Positions 1 through 12,280 of a DNA stretch of 64,000 nt are shown in pieces (within the stretch, counting starts at the first letter, position 1; each line of letters begins with the position of its first letter). The notes below the pieces were generated by a model. The model saw only the letters and a program-made list of their open reading frames with translations, had not been told where the DNA came from and did not search any database. The position numbers and the translations under genes are program-made. The DNA lies in contig NC_081409.1 in assembly GCF_030272615.1 (NCBI RefSeq), positions 210,413,190-210,477,189 of the forward strand. Direction: 5' to 3'. This DNA comes from Cryptomeria japonica. Its lineage: Eukaryota > Streptophyta > Pinopsida > Cupressales > Cupressaceae.

Positions 1-112
1 TTTGTGTATTAGAAAAGCATGTCCTAATTTTTTTCTAGTAAAACATATCTAAGTCAATTCATTCAATTTAAATACACAGTTAATTAATGAAAAATAAAAT
101 GATGACACATAC

Positions 113-177
113 CGCTAGAGAATTCATAACATTATGAGCTCCTGGTAATTTTAATCTTACTTTTGCCATGGGCATTC
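113..177 (-). CDS. MurC: MurC exon (last visible): (G)MPMAKVRLKLPGAHNVMNSLA
   Basis: 65 nt = 2 + 21 codons, ending in phase 0. Acceptor ATATGCAG and donor GTATGTG flank it on the minus strand. It encodes MPMAKVRLKLPGAHNVMNSL and a final Ala. The LPGxHNVxNSLA motif is the hallmark at the end of the MurC central domain; HN contacts the substrate or nucleotide in characterised enzymes. It splices in frame to the exon at 39368-39564, so the intron between them is 39,190 bp and contains no further coding exon of this gene. The remaining C-terminal domain must lie left of position 1. Confidence 0.87.
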
Positions 178-1578
178 CTGCATATGACTAGAAACAACAT
201 AATTAACACTAGAAATCATGGAAAATCTAAGGTTTCAGTTAAGTATAAAATGAGAACATGATTTGTTAGTATGCATATACAATTACAAAGTTATAGATTA
301 AAATTTTAACAGAATCCTAAAGTTTGAATGGTGAGATAAAGTATTCTATACATTCATGATTCAACAGTCATTTTTGGACCAAATTTGGAGATATCTGATA
401 TACAGAGATAATGTTCAGAAGACACACTAATTTTACAGTAAAGAAAACCAGACTGCCACATGACAAAGAAAAATTATGTCACGTGTTACTGAGAAAGATC
501 CAATGTTATATTTGGAAAGAAATTTAACCAAGATTAGCTTCCAATACCTGAGTATGCTGCAAAAATACATTAAAAATGCTCATAGCAACTGCTGAAATAA
601 CCTTCTAACACATTTTGGGGGGCTTGCGGTTGCCTTCTTGAACATTACTTAGTATATGCCTCAACTAAGAAGATGCCTTTTCAAAATAATCAAGGACAGC
701 TTAGCATATGACATGACTAAAATTATTGCATACATCTGTATGATTTACATTAACGCCTTAATGAGAAACATCATTTCATGGAATAAGGTTTCATAGTTTG
801 GATTTAACATCTTAGCTAAGTTTCCAAATTGTTAAGGGCAGCTATCAAAAGCAATTTTGCATCAAGAACTATGATAGATAGTGGAAGATCTTTAGGACCT
901 TGCTTGCATTTGGGAGTAGAGGAAAACAAAAGCCTTCATTGAGATTTCTACAAAATGAATACATACAACACGTGTCAACGAGGATGACTATATGCATAAG
1001 CTTGTCTGTCACCAAGATGATATTCCAGAAAAAACACATGCACATTTCTTTTTATATTCATAAGCATTTGGCCCTTATAGTAGGATTTAAGAATAGCATA
1101 CCTCGTGGCAATCTTCACCTCAATAAAAGATAGAATTATATTTTCAAAGGGACTCCTCACATGTCAAATAGATCCAAAATATTTACAATTTTTTGGAATC
1201 TGGCATTTGATCCATCAAAATATTCACATTAGCAATCTTAATGTGAACTTACACTCCTATTTGCCTAAGAATTCTGAAGAGGAGAGACATTCAAAATGGC
1301 CAGGCATTCCTCAAATGATTTGAAATTGTGTTACTAAGAAGATTTCAGCAACCTATGCAACAACCTATCTAAACATTGACCTAGGGTAGACCCTATCAAT
1401 GTTTGTTGCCAATGATGATAAAGCCAACTCACTTGACAATGTTGATGTAAAATCTTTATTGGTTCTGCTAGTGCTCCAAGTATCAAGATGAGATTAAATG
1501 CTACAGACTCACATGTACAATGAAAAGAATGTAATGTCCCGTTTTAAAGACCAATGCAATATAGCCACAAAATGCAAT
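178..1578. other. Intronic AT-rich DNA without recognisable gene
   Basis: Start of the 39-kb MurC intron (its 3' end on the minus strand). Only short chance ORFs of up to 77 codons on either strand. Part of it (to the left of the PBS at 1579-1590) should be internal DNA of the minus-strand LTR element whose LTR is 1593-2798, but I recognised no gag or pol motif. Confidence 0.5.
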
Positions 1579-1592
1579 GCTCTAATACCACT

Positions 1593-1913
1593 TGTAATAT
1601 CTTCTTTGGTTAATACTTAGGAAGGGAACAATTAACTTGTAAATCAATTGCAAGAGACTTCTCTCCTCAATAACCTCAAATAGTGCTCAAGATATTAACA
1701 AAATAAGTTGTGATACTAATTCACAATTGATGCTTATTACAAAATGCAATCGATATTACTTATACTCCAATATTCCTGCTATCTCTGATATGGCTCTAAA
1801 ATATATGCGAGATGGTTTGGCTTCCTTAATATAATAATGATACGATTAATTTGCCATCACAAATATGAAAGATTGATAAATATGCAATGAAGATCTTTAT
1901 TGCCTCTGATAAT

Positions 1914-1952
<39 letters not shown>

Positions 1953-2798
1953 ACCGTATTATTGACACGGGATCAATTTCTCAACTTGAGCGATCCCAAA
2001 AAATAAGAATAAGAAAAAATAAATTGATTCCATTCCCCTTCCTTCATCTCAATGATCTATCTTTATATCTGCTTCTTGGTTGTAAAGTGTTAGGGCAGTA
2101 CATTAACAGTAAAGGTGTGATTCTTCTCTAGACTCATATCCTTTGATGAATTATATTTACCTTTAATGAATCGCACCTCTTAGTAATACAATTTCTAATT
2201 AATTAATTAATTATTGATTAGTTCCTGATTGAACTTAGCCCTCCTTTATGAAATAGCGAAGGTCTTGATTTAACTATTAATTCTTCTCATGATAGTAATC
2301 AGCGATTCAGCGGTGTGGAGCATTTGGGCAGCACCATAGTTCCGATACATATAATTATTCATGGCACCCTCAAATGACATCTTCATGATTTATCATATTT
2401 GGAAGCATCAATTGCTTTGTTCATAATTCTTATAGAGGATCGACCCATGATCATAGTGAGTTTGCTTCAACTGTACTATCAGTCGGTTATTTTAAACGTA
2501 ATCTTCATGTGGTCTTTCCATCGTTGTCTTTATAGAATCTCTTAAGAAGTTATTGCAGACTATGGTCAAAGGAATTGACCACCAACACATAAAAGCACCC
2601 CCCTTTCATCATTCCCAGAATCTACATTCTCATTTTTATGATTCGGCAATAGAGAAAAAATTTCTTATCGTCATTAAGTGTTGGTTCCATCATTGAAGAT
2701 ATGGATATATCAATCTTCAATATGCCTTCAATTTTATGTGGTGCTCAATATAATGTGATCGCCAAACATGACCAAGTATGGGAGGGGCGGATATAACA
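1593..2798 (-). mobile_element. LTR of an LTR retrotransposon, minus orientation, with adjacent PBS
   Basis: A degenerate tRNA-iMet primer-binding site (GCTCTAATACCA on the plus strand, 1579-1590, one change from the complement of TGGTATCAGAGC) sits two bases before TGTAATATC at 1593. On the minus strand this is LTR end, short spacer, PBS, as in a 5' LTR. The far border is placed at ...GATATAACA (2798), giving TG...CA termini and about 1.2 kb. No partner LTR was found, so the element is truncated to the left. The outer border is a guess; no target duplication was seen. Confidence 0.45.
1920..1949. repeat. (TA)n microsatellite
   Basis: About 30 bp of alternating TA inside the LTR at 1593-2798. 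Confidence 0.9.
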
Positions 2799-3868
2799 AT
2801 ATTGATATTACTGCTCTTATTAAGTCGACATTTTATTTAGTACCTCACTATCAATATTACTGCATCTTAATTTCTCCAATTATTCCTTGATAGCTTTCAT
2901 TCCAATTATGATCGACTCATATGTGATTCTTTATTGTGAATGGCACGTCTTGGTATGGCCATGATGGACCAAGATCTGGATATTGTAATGTGATCAACTA
3001 TCCTTTGATGACATAAATCATTACCTTCATAAAAGCATTGTTCTTTAAATTTTATTACACCCTTCATCATTTGCTTGTTATCATTGTATACTTTTCTTTT
3101 TTCCGCTGTCTTTCTTCTCATTTCACCAACTTTGTTAATATCTTCATTGCTGACTTTAATCATTGTCTTGAAAACTTTCTCATAGATCGGCTATAAGCAT
3201 GTATTGCTGTCCATATTTGTATGTGTCTTTGTAGCTATAATCTTCATATTTCATAGTCATTTAACGAGACTATCTTTATTATTTTCTTCTTCATGTATCT
3301 TGAAAACTAATTTTCTTGCTCCTTGTGTGTGATGTCCCCTTAATAATTGTTCTTCATTCAGTCACAACTAAATTGTATCTCTTTGTCTCATCTCTCCACT
3401 TCTTCCATCAAACTGCTTCATATTCATCATTTAATAATCTTGATTATTCTTAATACATTGTTATCAAACCATTTGGTTCCAATTGCATCAACTTCATTAT
3501 AAAGATAATACAAGGAGCTTTCTCCATATTAACAATACTTGACAGAGTCTTGTTTGGGGACATCACAAAGAAGACGAGGATAAATACATATGGATTTAAA
3601 AGAGTGCTCAAAATCAATATCTTAAGCATTATCATACTACCAATAAACACTCTCTACGGCTCAAATTGTCTCCAAATTTTATAACCTAGATTTTAGGTTG
3701 TGTGGATGCAACTTGGGTGATGGTATGGAAAAACCATATTCAAAATTCAGCTGTATTAGCATTAGGTAGTACAAGCCTATATAATTCAGATTATCAACAA
3801 GGAAGGGAAGACACGTTTGTTGCACTATCTCATTCAACAATAATTTAAGGAACTTAAGAAGGTCAAAC
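2799..3868. other. AT-rich intronic DNA, no gene seen
   Basis: No supported coding region. A few Ile/Leu/Phe-rich ORFs of under 90 codons reflect base composition. Confidence 0.5.
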
Positions 3869-4650
3869 TATTGATGAGGAAGTTTGCACTTTTGTCAACA
3901 CAGAATAAAATATATGAAGTATATCCTATCCTCTTTTGAATAAGAAAATCTCATATGTTGTAGGACTTGATCAAATGAGATGACTTCAAGGTTTTGAATG
4001 TCAAGCCTTGACTGTATCTGGATAAACTCAGTGATAATGTGATTTTGCTAGTAATCACAAAGGGACTTACACATCTGACAAGCTACTTTGCATCTAATAT
4101 GGCAATCTAGTTGATACTTCACTTCTCAAACTAATTAAAATAAAGTGAAAAGGGATAGGGTTCAAAGTATCTAATCTAAATCTATAGACAATGACAGTAA
4201 CGGATAATGTTGCAGATAGACAGCTTTCTCACAGAAAACTAATTCTTGCTTAACCAAAGATAAACTCACAACACCACAAGAATAGTGCAATATTCAAAGG
4301 AAAATGAAAGATTTTCAGATCATGAACATACTTTAAGTACCCAATTCTAGCACAAATCAAATAAACATCCACAATTGAACTAACAGCAATAATAGGCTCA
4401 AAATAACCATATGCAGAAACTTACAATCAGCAAATCCCCAATGGTATAAATCCATCAAATATCTGTACACTTCACCATTAAAATCACTGAACTATAACTA
4501 AGAGAAGGCAACTAGTAAAACACCATACTTCAATGCTTTATTCATTTGCTTCAACTGCTGATATAATAGCAACTCTCACACTACTCTATTCTACTTCTAA
4601 TTCTACTTACTGGCTACTGCTACTTACTTTACAAATCGAGAGAAGGCCTC

Positions 4651-4658
4651 CTTTTATA
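4651..4658 (-). promoter_or_regulatory. TATA box of element D
   Basis: TATAAAAG on the minus strand, followed about 110 bp later by an AATAAA signal (TTTATT 4537-4542). This is the arrangement expected at the U3/R border of an LTR. Confidence 0.5.
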
Positions 4659-4837
4659 GATATTACATTTGACATCAACGAACAGGATTAAGTCCCATGA
4701 ATGGCACGGATTTGTCTTCTAGAAACCCTAAACAACCTTATTTAATTATTCTAACAACTTCCTAACTGTTTCCACTACAAGACAAGATTTACACGTTTCC
4801 CACAATGAAATAACAACCTTTTGTCACCAAAAAAAAA

Positions 4838-4983
4838 CTGCTAGCTAGATGTTGGATAAGAGATTTGTCACCTAACTCTATATTCTCACGCCCACAGAGA
4901 TGACAAATGTAACCATAGTTGAACCAATCTAACAAACTATTTACCAACCAATTCTCTGCTTATTTTACAAGGTGGCAACTACC
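4838..4983 (-). repeat. Inverted-repeat arm (left, outer part)
   Basis: The reverse complement of 4838-4983 matches 19916-20070 with about 85 per cent identity by eye (for example GTAGTTGCCACCTTGTAAAA and GAATATAGAGTTAGGTGACA). The arm continues at 17116-17420. It marks two related elements (D and E) lying in opposite orientation. Confidence 0.75.
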
Positions 4984-5290
4984 TATTGTGACCATTTCAC
5001 ACATCGCCCCATTGCAAATGGGGACCCTTGCTTTTTTGCTTTTTAGGGTTTGTCTTTTTAGGGTTTTTAGGGTTTTGTTAGTTAGCCTTTGCATTTTGAG
5101 TGTCGCCCAAGGGATCACATGGATAAGCAAGTCCGGCTTGAGTGATGTCCTGATCCTAAAATTTTGGCTAAGTCTGAATGTCCTGATCCTGAAATTTGAC
5201 AAGTCTGGAAACTGAAAAACCTCAAAAAACTAGATTTTGCAATATAACTCCTGGAGGTCTGAAACCACTCTCAAACATCCTGAAAGTATA

Positions 5291-5358
5291 TATGGAATAT
5301 AACCTAAAGTATAAGAAAGAAGAAAGATGTTTCTTATACTTAAATGTTATATTCCATA
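5291..5358. other. 68-bp two-stem hairpin in element A
   Basis: TATGGAATATAAC (5291-5303) pairs with GTTATATTCCATA (5346-5358). Inside it AGTATAAGAAA (5308-5318) pairs with TTTCTTATACT (5330-5340). Element C has the same outer stem with a 6-nt loop (27392-27423), so the outer hairpin is conserved and A has gained the inner one. Confidence 0.8.
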
Positions 5359-5394
5359 AAAATTATCCTGATAGAGAGTTCAAAAAGTCAAATT

Positions 5395-6850
5395 TCGCCC
5401 CTGTCCTTCATTGAGGATCCAGAGCGAAAAGCGCTCCTGTCCCTCTCCAAGGGTCCAAGGCGAATCGCTCCTATCCCTCACCAAGGGTCCAGAGCGAAAA
5501 GGCTTAGTGGAGTCATTCCTGACCTTGTTTGGACAAATTGAAGCATCAAAGGCATGATGGAGGACAAAATGAACGTGATAGAGCATCCAGATTTGATTAA
5601 AGACGATGAAATGATGGAGTTTTGTCTAGAAAGGTAAAAGCACCCCTGTCCCTCTCTGAAGGACCAGAGCGATTTTATTCATATACACATTTTTAGACCT
5701 TGTTTGGACTCGAACTCTTATTCATGGCGTGTAACAAGATGATATCTTCCTTAGCCAAGACATTTCATGGTGAAAAGTGAAGCATTTTGGCCTAGAGGGC
5801 AAAATTCGCTCCTGTCCCTCACTGAAGGACCGGAGCTTGAATTTCAAATTTGCACTGTTCTTGCAGGATCAAGACAATTTTATGATTTGAAGAGACCAAG
5901 GAAAACATGATTTATCCATTGAATATAATTTGGAAGGCTAACAAAGGATGGATAAGCTTGGATTTGCAAAATAGCTCCTATCCCTCTCCAAGGGACCAGG
6001 GCGAAAAACCTAATATCCAGTCCTTCTCGCCAAGTTTGGACAAATCTAAGCCAAGGCGCGAATTTGAAATGATGTTTAAAATGCCTTGAGGTGGAATTGA
6101 GATGCGAGAGTTGCAAATTTTGATGACAATTGGCAAAAGCGCTCCTGTCCCTCTCCAAGGGACCAGGGTGATTTTTACAAAATCTACAAATCTCCTTCCA
6201 AGATCACGCCAAGACAGGGTTGTGCAAGATGAGAAATGTCTTTCAAAAAATGGTGAACAAGGAATTGCCTCCAAGAATAGACAATCCTAGGCTCAAATGC
6301 AAAAATCACTCCTGTCCCTCACCAAGGGACCAGAGCGAAATCTTCAAATATGCCTAAGTGCCTAACATTTTGAAGTGCTATTTCTTGTTTCCAGGACTCA
6401 AGATGGAATGGGGAATCATGTTTTATGCCTTGAGGGTAATTAGAGGTTGATGTGGTCAAGAGTTTGTGCAATGAACCAAAAATCGCTCCTATCCCTCACT
6501 GAAGGACCAGGGCAAAAATCTCTAGAACATCAATTTTGCCTTGCAAAAAACGAGTTGAACATGCAGAGAACGAACAATGAGAATCATTACTTACCCCACA
6601 ACATGAATTGGCAATTTGGAAGATAAAGATCGAGGACAAAAGTGGAAAATCGCTCCTGTCCCTCACCAAGGGACCAGGGCGAAAATGTCCTAAGGTACGC
6701 TCCTCCTTAAGATCAAATGAATTAAACTCAAAGTTCCAAATAAAAAATGCCATTTTGGACGCCAAGGGTGAGGTTTTGAACGTGAAAACAAGAAATGCAA
6801 GGTCTAAAATGAAAAAGCGCTCTTGTCCCTCTCCAAGGGACCTGAGCGAG
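5395..6850 (+). repeat. Palindrome array of element A, 11 copies, about 167-bp period
   Basis: Each copy is close to TCGCTCCTGTCCCT-caccA-AGGGACCAGAGCGA, an imperfect palindrome (TCGCTC/GAGCGA and TCCCT/AGGGA arms). The CTGTCC/CTATCC cores start at 5401, 5437, 5471, 5646, 5812, 5978, 6145, 6312, 6489, 6656 and 6823. After the first three the steps are 175, 166, 166, 167, 167, 177, 167, 167. The DNA between copies is much less conserved than the palindromes. It lies upstream of the ORF promoter of the element, as in B. Confidence 0.9.
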
Positions 6851-7201
6851 GTTATTGACATTCGTTATTTTTCACCATGCTTGCGTGCCAATATCCTCCA
6901 AATCACATGAGATGCCAAATTCTCTAAAAACTTAAAATATTTTAAAAATTTCAATTAAATTGGCATTTAATAAAAGCGCATAGCATTTAATAATTAATTT
7001 TAAGCCTTGGAAAATCGATTTTTATTATTATTAAGGCCATTTGAAATTAATTATTATTGAATTAAAATTAAAAAAGTTGAGCGCACAAGGCATTATTTTG
7101 CCTTTATTTGGCAAGTCGGCCTACTCCTTTTGAGGTTTTATTTATTATTTCACCTTTTATTTGCTAGGTCGGCCTCAGGGGTAAGTGGAAGGTGAGTGCT
7201 C

Positions 7202-7775
7202 CATATATTGGGGGTGTTGTTTCACAATTCAAATCATTCAATCATCCTTTCAAGTTCGAAATTGAAGAGCAATTCGAGGAGCGAAACCCAGAGAAGTGAA
7301 GCAAATTTCTACTAAGTGTGGAGAAGCTAGTGGAGGGCGAAATTCATCTTGAAGGCTATTGGAGAGGCGTATTTCTTGCTAGTTTGGAGGATAATTTCCA
7401 GATTTTTGAAGACATTTGAAGGCAAATTTCCAGATTTTTGAAGAGGAAGGTGCAGTTCTTTTCCAAGCTAAAGGAGGTGCATTTTATCCAAGGGAGAGCT
7501 TTGATCTACACTTTGCCTAGCAAAATTCATCTATTTTTACATTTTTTCTTAGAGTTAATTCTCAAGAGGAGGTATGGCAAAATCATCTTGACACCCTTAT
7601 TCAAGGTTTGATTTTTTTTAGACATTTTTTAGAAAAGTCTAAGTATTGCATGATTAATTAGGAAATGATAACTCAAGATTTATCATGAAGTTTCCTAATT
7701 AAAATCTTGAATCTTCCTTTTAAAGTTTAATTTTTAGATTTCAAGATATATTACTAATTTTGAAATGTTGTGTAG
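7202..7775 (+). promoter_or_regulatory. ORF leader of element A: TATA-like site and 5'-UTR intron
   Basis: A weak TATA-like CATATATTGG lies at about 7203. The leader then has donor AG/GTATGG at 7571-7572 and acceptor TTGTGTAG ending at 7775. The same donor, the motif GGAAATGATAACTCAA and the acceptor occur in element B, so a 204-bp 5'-UTR intron is conserved between them. Confidence 0.6.
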
Positions 7776-7783
7776 GTATCAAG

Positions 7784-7903
7784 ATGGCGACTCCCAAGCT
7801 CGAAGGATCTACAAGTCGGAAGGCTCTCCTCAAGGAAAGTCAGGCCAAATCAAGGACGATCTCCTCCAAGAAGCAAGGACAAGGGCGACCTCCTCCAGTC
7901 TAG
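7784..7903 (+). pseudogene. Remnant N-terminus of the giant-element ORF (MATPK...)
   Basis: 39 codons beginning MATPKLEGSTSRKALLKESQ, clearly related to MATPKAGASTSRPALMKEDQ of the 1,074-aa protein of element B, then a stop. The start codon follows the 5'-UTR intron acceptor by eight bases, exactly as in B. Almost the whole remaining ORF is missing in A, so A cannot make the protein; it resembles a non-autonomous deletion derivative. Confidence 0.75.
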
Positions 7904-8407
7904 CATCGACAAGGATGGCTTTCTTCGATCCAGCATCATCAGGATAAGGGCGACCTCTTCCAATCCAGCGTTCCAAGGCGAGGTACATCATCATCCTGCA
8001 AATCAAGGACACAAGAAGTCAAAGCAAAGGGTTCGTTGAAGAAGCAGATAGTTCCAGAAGAATTAATTAAGGCTAACTTCTCAACATTACCAAATTGAGT
8101 ATCAACCAAGTGTCAAATGAGGTGGCATCCTAGTCATCACTTCTCCAGTCAGTGTGGTCCACCTCAGCATGTCCAGATTCAATGTACCTAACTCATAGGA
8201 GGTGGCACAAACTTCTATGTACCTACCCTGGCTATTCATTGGTGGACTTTTCCAGAGAGGACAAGCGTCCAAGCAATACAATTTTATCATTGGTCAAGCA
8301 TTAAATGTTACGTAATGGTTGTAACAAACCCTAATTAGGGTTTTTATTATTAAATCCTGGCCATTGATCTCGAATTGATCTTAGCCATCGAATTGTATTG
8401 TGGGCAC
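7904..8407 (+). other. Non-coding part of element A between ORF remnant and TATA
   Basis: No ORF of note. It contains CCCTAATTAGGG near 8330, a motif also found just upstream of the TATA box in C (and as CCCTAATTACGG in B). Confidence 0.5.
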
Positions 8408-8415
8408 TATATAAG
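8408..8415 (+). promoter_or_regulatory. TATA box near the 3' end of element A
   Basis: TATATAAG within CACTATATAAGCCCC, about 880 bp (B removed) before the element end. The same position class is seen in B (16205), C and D. This is the expected U3/R promoter if the element is an LTR. Confidence 0.6.
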
Positions 8416-9694
8416 CCCCGGCTCTTCACTTGTAAAGATATATAGAAGCAGATAGATAGAAATAATAGAAGGGAGTTAGTGAATAGAGAGTAGTTAGAAG
8501 GTGATTAGAATAGCAATTAGAGTAGAGTAGAGAGAGAAGGCAAAGATTGTTGCCAAGATGTTGTTGTAAAAGACTTGTAACTTCATTGAAGAAATGGTGA
8601 AATTTATGGGTCGATTCGACAATTTGCATGGTCTCTATACTTCTCATATTTGATTTCATGTTATTAGATGAGTGGAAGAAATGTGCTTGATTGATGGTGA
8701 AATTCGTACATCCATACTACTAGCAGTTTGTTGATTGCAGACTTGCCTTGTGTAGTCAACTGGAATCATTCAGCTTAAGCTTAACTTCAATTGTCGCTTC
8801 TTCATTGATATGCATCAACCTGATGGTGTCTATGCCTGCAGTGATGATTTGAACATCATAAAGCTTTCCTTCGAAGATCGCACTAACCTTGTGGAGATGG
8901 TCCTGCGATGTCAAAACAAGACTTAGTTAGAATTTCATCAAAGATCATTCATTGCTCCTACATTCTTAGTGTTAGGATTAGATCCTTTCCTTGCCCTCAT
9001 CTTTTTTCCATTTTTTCAAATCAACGCTAGTGAAATCCTATGTTCCAGCAATATTCAAAGCACATCAGATGTTCAATCATCAAATGTAAGTCCCCTTGTG
9101 ATTCCAGCAAATCACATCATACCACAGAGAGCTTATCCACACGTAGAGATCCTACATCGAAGAACCTTGGAGTCATCCTGATTGATCCTTTTTCGCGATA
9201 TCTTCAGCAATCAGAGGCTTTACTCAAGAGAGGATAAGGTACTGTTGTGACCATTTCACACATCGCCCCATTAAAATGGGGACCCCCTCTTTTCGCTCAG
9301 TTTCGCCTTGTTCTTCTCTCTGCTTTTTAGGATTTTGGGTTAGTGAGTCAGTCGTCTGGACTAGGGTTAAGCCTTAGGGTTTCCATTTGATGTCTTCAAG
9401 ACTGGTGTCCAGTCAATTTTGAGTGATTGTTGAGCATCCTTGCGTAGGTTGCAATTTTGAAATAAGGTGAATTTGTCAGGGATCAAGTAAGTCTGTCTAG
9501 GTTCAGTCGGAATTTTGAATGCGAGTCCAAATTTTGCCTAAGTGTTAATGATGGAATTGTGAACTTTTGTCCGGGTGATTTTTGACCAAATTTTGGAGAT
9601 CTTAATAATTGATCCGAGCATTGGAAATAGCCTAATTTTGCCTTGTGAAGTAACTAAAGTCTTATAATCTTGATATTTTGGCCTATGGAAGCAA

Positions 9695-11943
9695 GTTCAC
9701 TCCTGTCCCTCAGTCAGGGACCAAGGCGAAAATCATATTTTATGCATTTTGGTTATTGACTTGTTTCATTTGTCTTGTGCAGGGTCGCCAGGAGATGCAG
9801 TAGGACACGAATTGGAAGATTTGGAAGATTTTTGAGACTCAAAATGGCAAATTTTTGAAGTTTGAGGCCAAATCGCTCCTGTCCCTCAGCAAGGGACCAG
9901 GGCGAAGTGACTTGCCTAGACCATTTTGACCTCATTTTGATCAAGTTAAAGTGTCAAGGACGCGATGGAAGGTGAAATCAACATGATGGAGCATCCAGAC
10001 TTAGTCGTTTGCAATAAAAAGTTGAACATTTGCCCTCAAGGACAAAAATCGCTCTTGTCCCTCACTGAAGGACTGGAGCTTGTTTCTCAAAATTTCACTA
10101 TCCTTGCAGGACCAAGACGATTTTCGGATTGGAAGAGATAAAGGAGGGCATGTTTTGTCCATTGAATATAATTTGAAGAAATTTGCAAACAAGGAAATGT
10201 GCCAGAAGGACAAGTTCGCTCCTGTCCCTCACTGAAGGACCGGAGCTTGAAATCCAAAATTGCCTTGTCCTTGAAAGATTTGAACGATTCCGCGATTTGA
10301 GAAGATCAAAAGAGGTACATTTTACTCGTTGAATATAATTTGATTGCATCTTGAAGGAGAAAATTGGCCCTAGAAGCAAAATCGCTCCTGTCCCTTTGCC
10401 AGGGACCAAAGCGAATTTTAGTGATAGCTCCTGTCCCTCTCCCAAGGACCAGAGCGATTTTCCTTATAAGACAAGTTTTGGGCGAAGATCAAGTAAGTGT
10501 TAAGTTTGAGGCAAGCAAAGGAGGCGTAACGAATCCATTGAAGATAATTTTGAAGATTGCAAGATGCCAAGTAAGCCCATATTTGCCTAGGCGCTCCTGT
10601 CCCTCTCCCAGGGACCAGAGCGATTTTCTCCTAAGGCAAATTTCTCACCAAGTTGAAGCAAATTCCATGTCAAGGATGAGTGAAGGGGAGCATAGCAGAT
10701 CCATTGAAGATAGTTTTAAACGTTGGCAAAGAATGATTGAGCCTACAAATGAAAATTCGCTCCTGTCCTTCAGTCAAGGACCAGGGCGAAATCAAGGCTA
10801 TCTAATATTCCCTCCAAGTTTAAACCACTCCAAGCCAAGGTACAAGGTGGCGACGATGTTTGGAACGCCTCGAAGAGAAACAAAGTTGCGAGGATCGCGA
10901 AAAGTGATGAAATTACCTAAGTTTGCTCCTGTCCCTCTCCTAGGGACCAGAGTGAAATGTCTAAGTATGTCCAAATTTGAGGTGCCACTTCCGTTTCAAA
11001 TGTTCAAAAGGGGGTAAGAGACACTATTTTACACTGCAAAGACAATTGGAAGTCGATATAAACAAGGTTGAGCCCAAGGAACAAAGGTTCGCTCCTGTCC
11101 TTCAGTCAAGGACCAGGGCAATATTCACTAGACTGGTCATTTCTTTCAAAAACCACGTCAAGGCGAGGTCACACAAGATCGAAAATGTTTTTGGGAAGAT
11201 GATAAGCAAGGAACCAAACGTCAAAAAGTGATTAACTTGAGCAAAGAGGCAAGATCGCTCTTGTCCTTCAGTCAAGGACCAGGGCGATATTTATAAAATC
11301 TATCATTCCTTCCAAAAACCACGTCAAAGCAGGGGTACACAAGATCCGAAACGTCATTTGAAAGGTAACGAACAAGGAGTTAAGGTTAAAAGATGACAAA
11401 TTTGAGCTAGAATTCAAAGTTCGCTCCTGTCCTTCAGTCAAGGACCAGGGCAAAAATCACTTGAATGACAAGTTTGCTTTGCAAAGGAGGAGTTTGGCGT
11501 GTGTGAAACAAACAAGGGGATCATTGCCTACCTCACGAATCAATTTGGCAACTTAGAAGACAAAGGCCAATGAAGAAATGTAAAGTTCGGTCCTGTCCCT
11601 CACCAAGGGACCAGGGCGATATTCACTTGAATATCAAATTTGCCTTGTAAAGGACAAGTAAAGTACGTGTGGAATGAATGAATAAAGTTGTTATTTAAAT
11701 TGGTGATTAAAGAAGCGAAGACCAAGGAGTAAATGCAAAGTTCGCTCCTATCCCTTAGCCAGGGACCAGGGCGATAATAATCTTAAGAGGCATTCATCTA
11801 CAAAATTGAATAGATCAAGCTCAAGATTCCCAATGAAGATGCCAGTTTCAACGTAGAGGAAGTGGTTTTGAACGTAAAAGGCGAGAAATTCAAGAGCAAA
11901 ATGCTAAATCGCTCCTGTCCCTCTCCCAGGGACCAGAGTGATA
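9695..11943 (+). repeat. Palindrome array of element B, 15 copies, 166-bp period
   Basis: Same palindrome as in A. Core starts: 9703, 9879, 10055, 10222, 10388, 10431, 10597, 10763, 10929, 11095, 11261, 11427, 11593, 11758, 11915. Steps are 176, 176, 167, 166, 43, then seven steps of exactly 166, then 165 and 157. The spacing is kept far more strictly than the sequence between copies. Both arms often vary together (TCCCT with AGGGA, TCCTT with AAGGA), which suggests the paired structure is maintained. Confidence 0.92.
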
Positions 11944-12280
11944 TGGTTTGCATCCTTTACATCTCTCACGTGTTTGGCGCCAATAAATTTTTAAATTGCA
12001 TTTAATACTAAAATTCGATGAAACTTGATATTTTTAAAAAAAATTGGCATTTAATAGTGCGCACAAGGCATTTAATTAATTAATTTTGCCTTTAAAAAAT
12101 CGAAACCATTAAATACGAAGGCATTAAATTAATTAATTATTAATTTAAATAAAAAATAAAAGAGCGCTTGGGTTTTATTTTAAATATTTTGCAAAAAGTC
12201 GGCCTCCTTTTATTTTAAATTTTGTTATTATTTACCTTATTTCAAAGGTCGGCCTATGGGAGATTAAGGAGATGAGCGCT

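Larger units (their letters stand above)
3869..4983 (-). mobile_element. Giant LTR-like element D, 3' part (R/U5 side), minus orientation
   Basis: On the minus strand this ends with a block matching the ends of elements A, B and C (plus-strand CACAGAATAAAATA at about 3899 corresponds to ACACAGAATAAAATACCC in A). It has a TATA box (TATAAAAG, complement of 4651-4658) and an AATAAA signal (complement of 4537-4542), the same TATA-polyA-tail order as B. The border is put at 3869, where TATTGATGAGG resembles a decayed TGTTGACGTG. The element continues at 17116 after an exact 5-bp target duplication (CTACC 4979-4983 / 17116-17120) created by insertion of element A. Confidence 0.6.

Noticed and set aside
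1530-1592. TGTAATGTCCCG at 1530 as an LTR start
   Set aside because: It lies in the interior side of the PBS at 1579-1590, and no matching end was found; the LTR start at 1593 fits the PBS.
10364-11017. 217-codon ORF across the palindrome array
   Set aside because: Created by the repeat composition; no counterpart in element A and no domain.
9695-11943. Regularly spaced palindromic repeats resembling a CRISPR array
   Set aside because: Spacing of 166 bp with 130-bp related spacers, in plant nuclear DNA within a transposable element; no cas genes and not the 25-40-bp unit structure.
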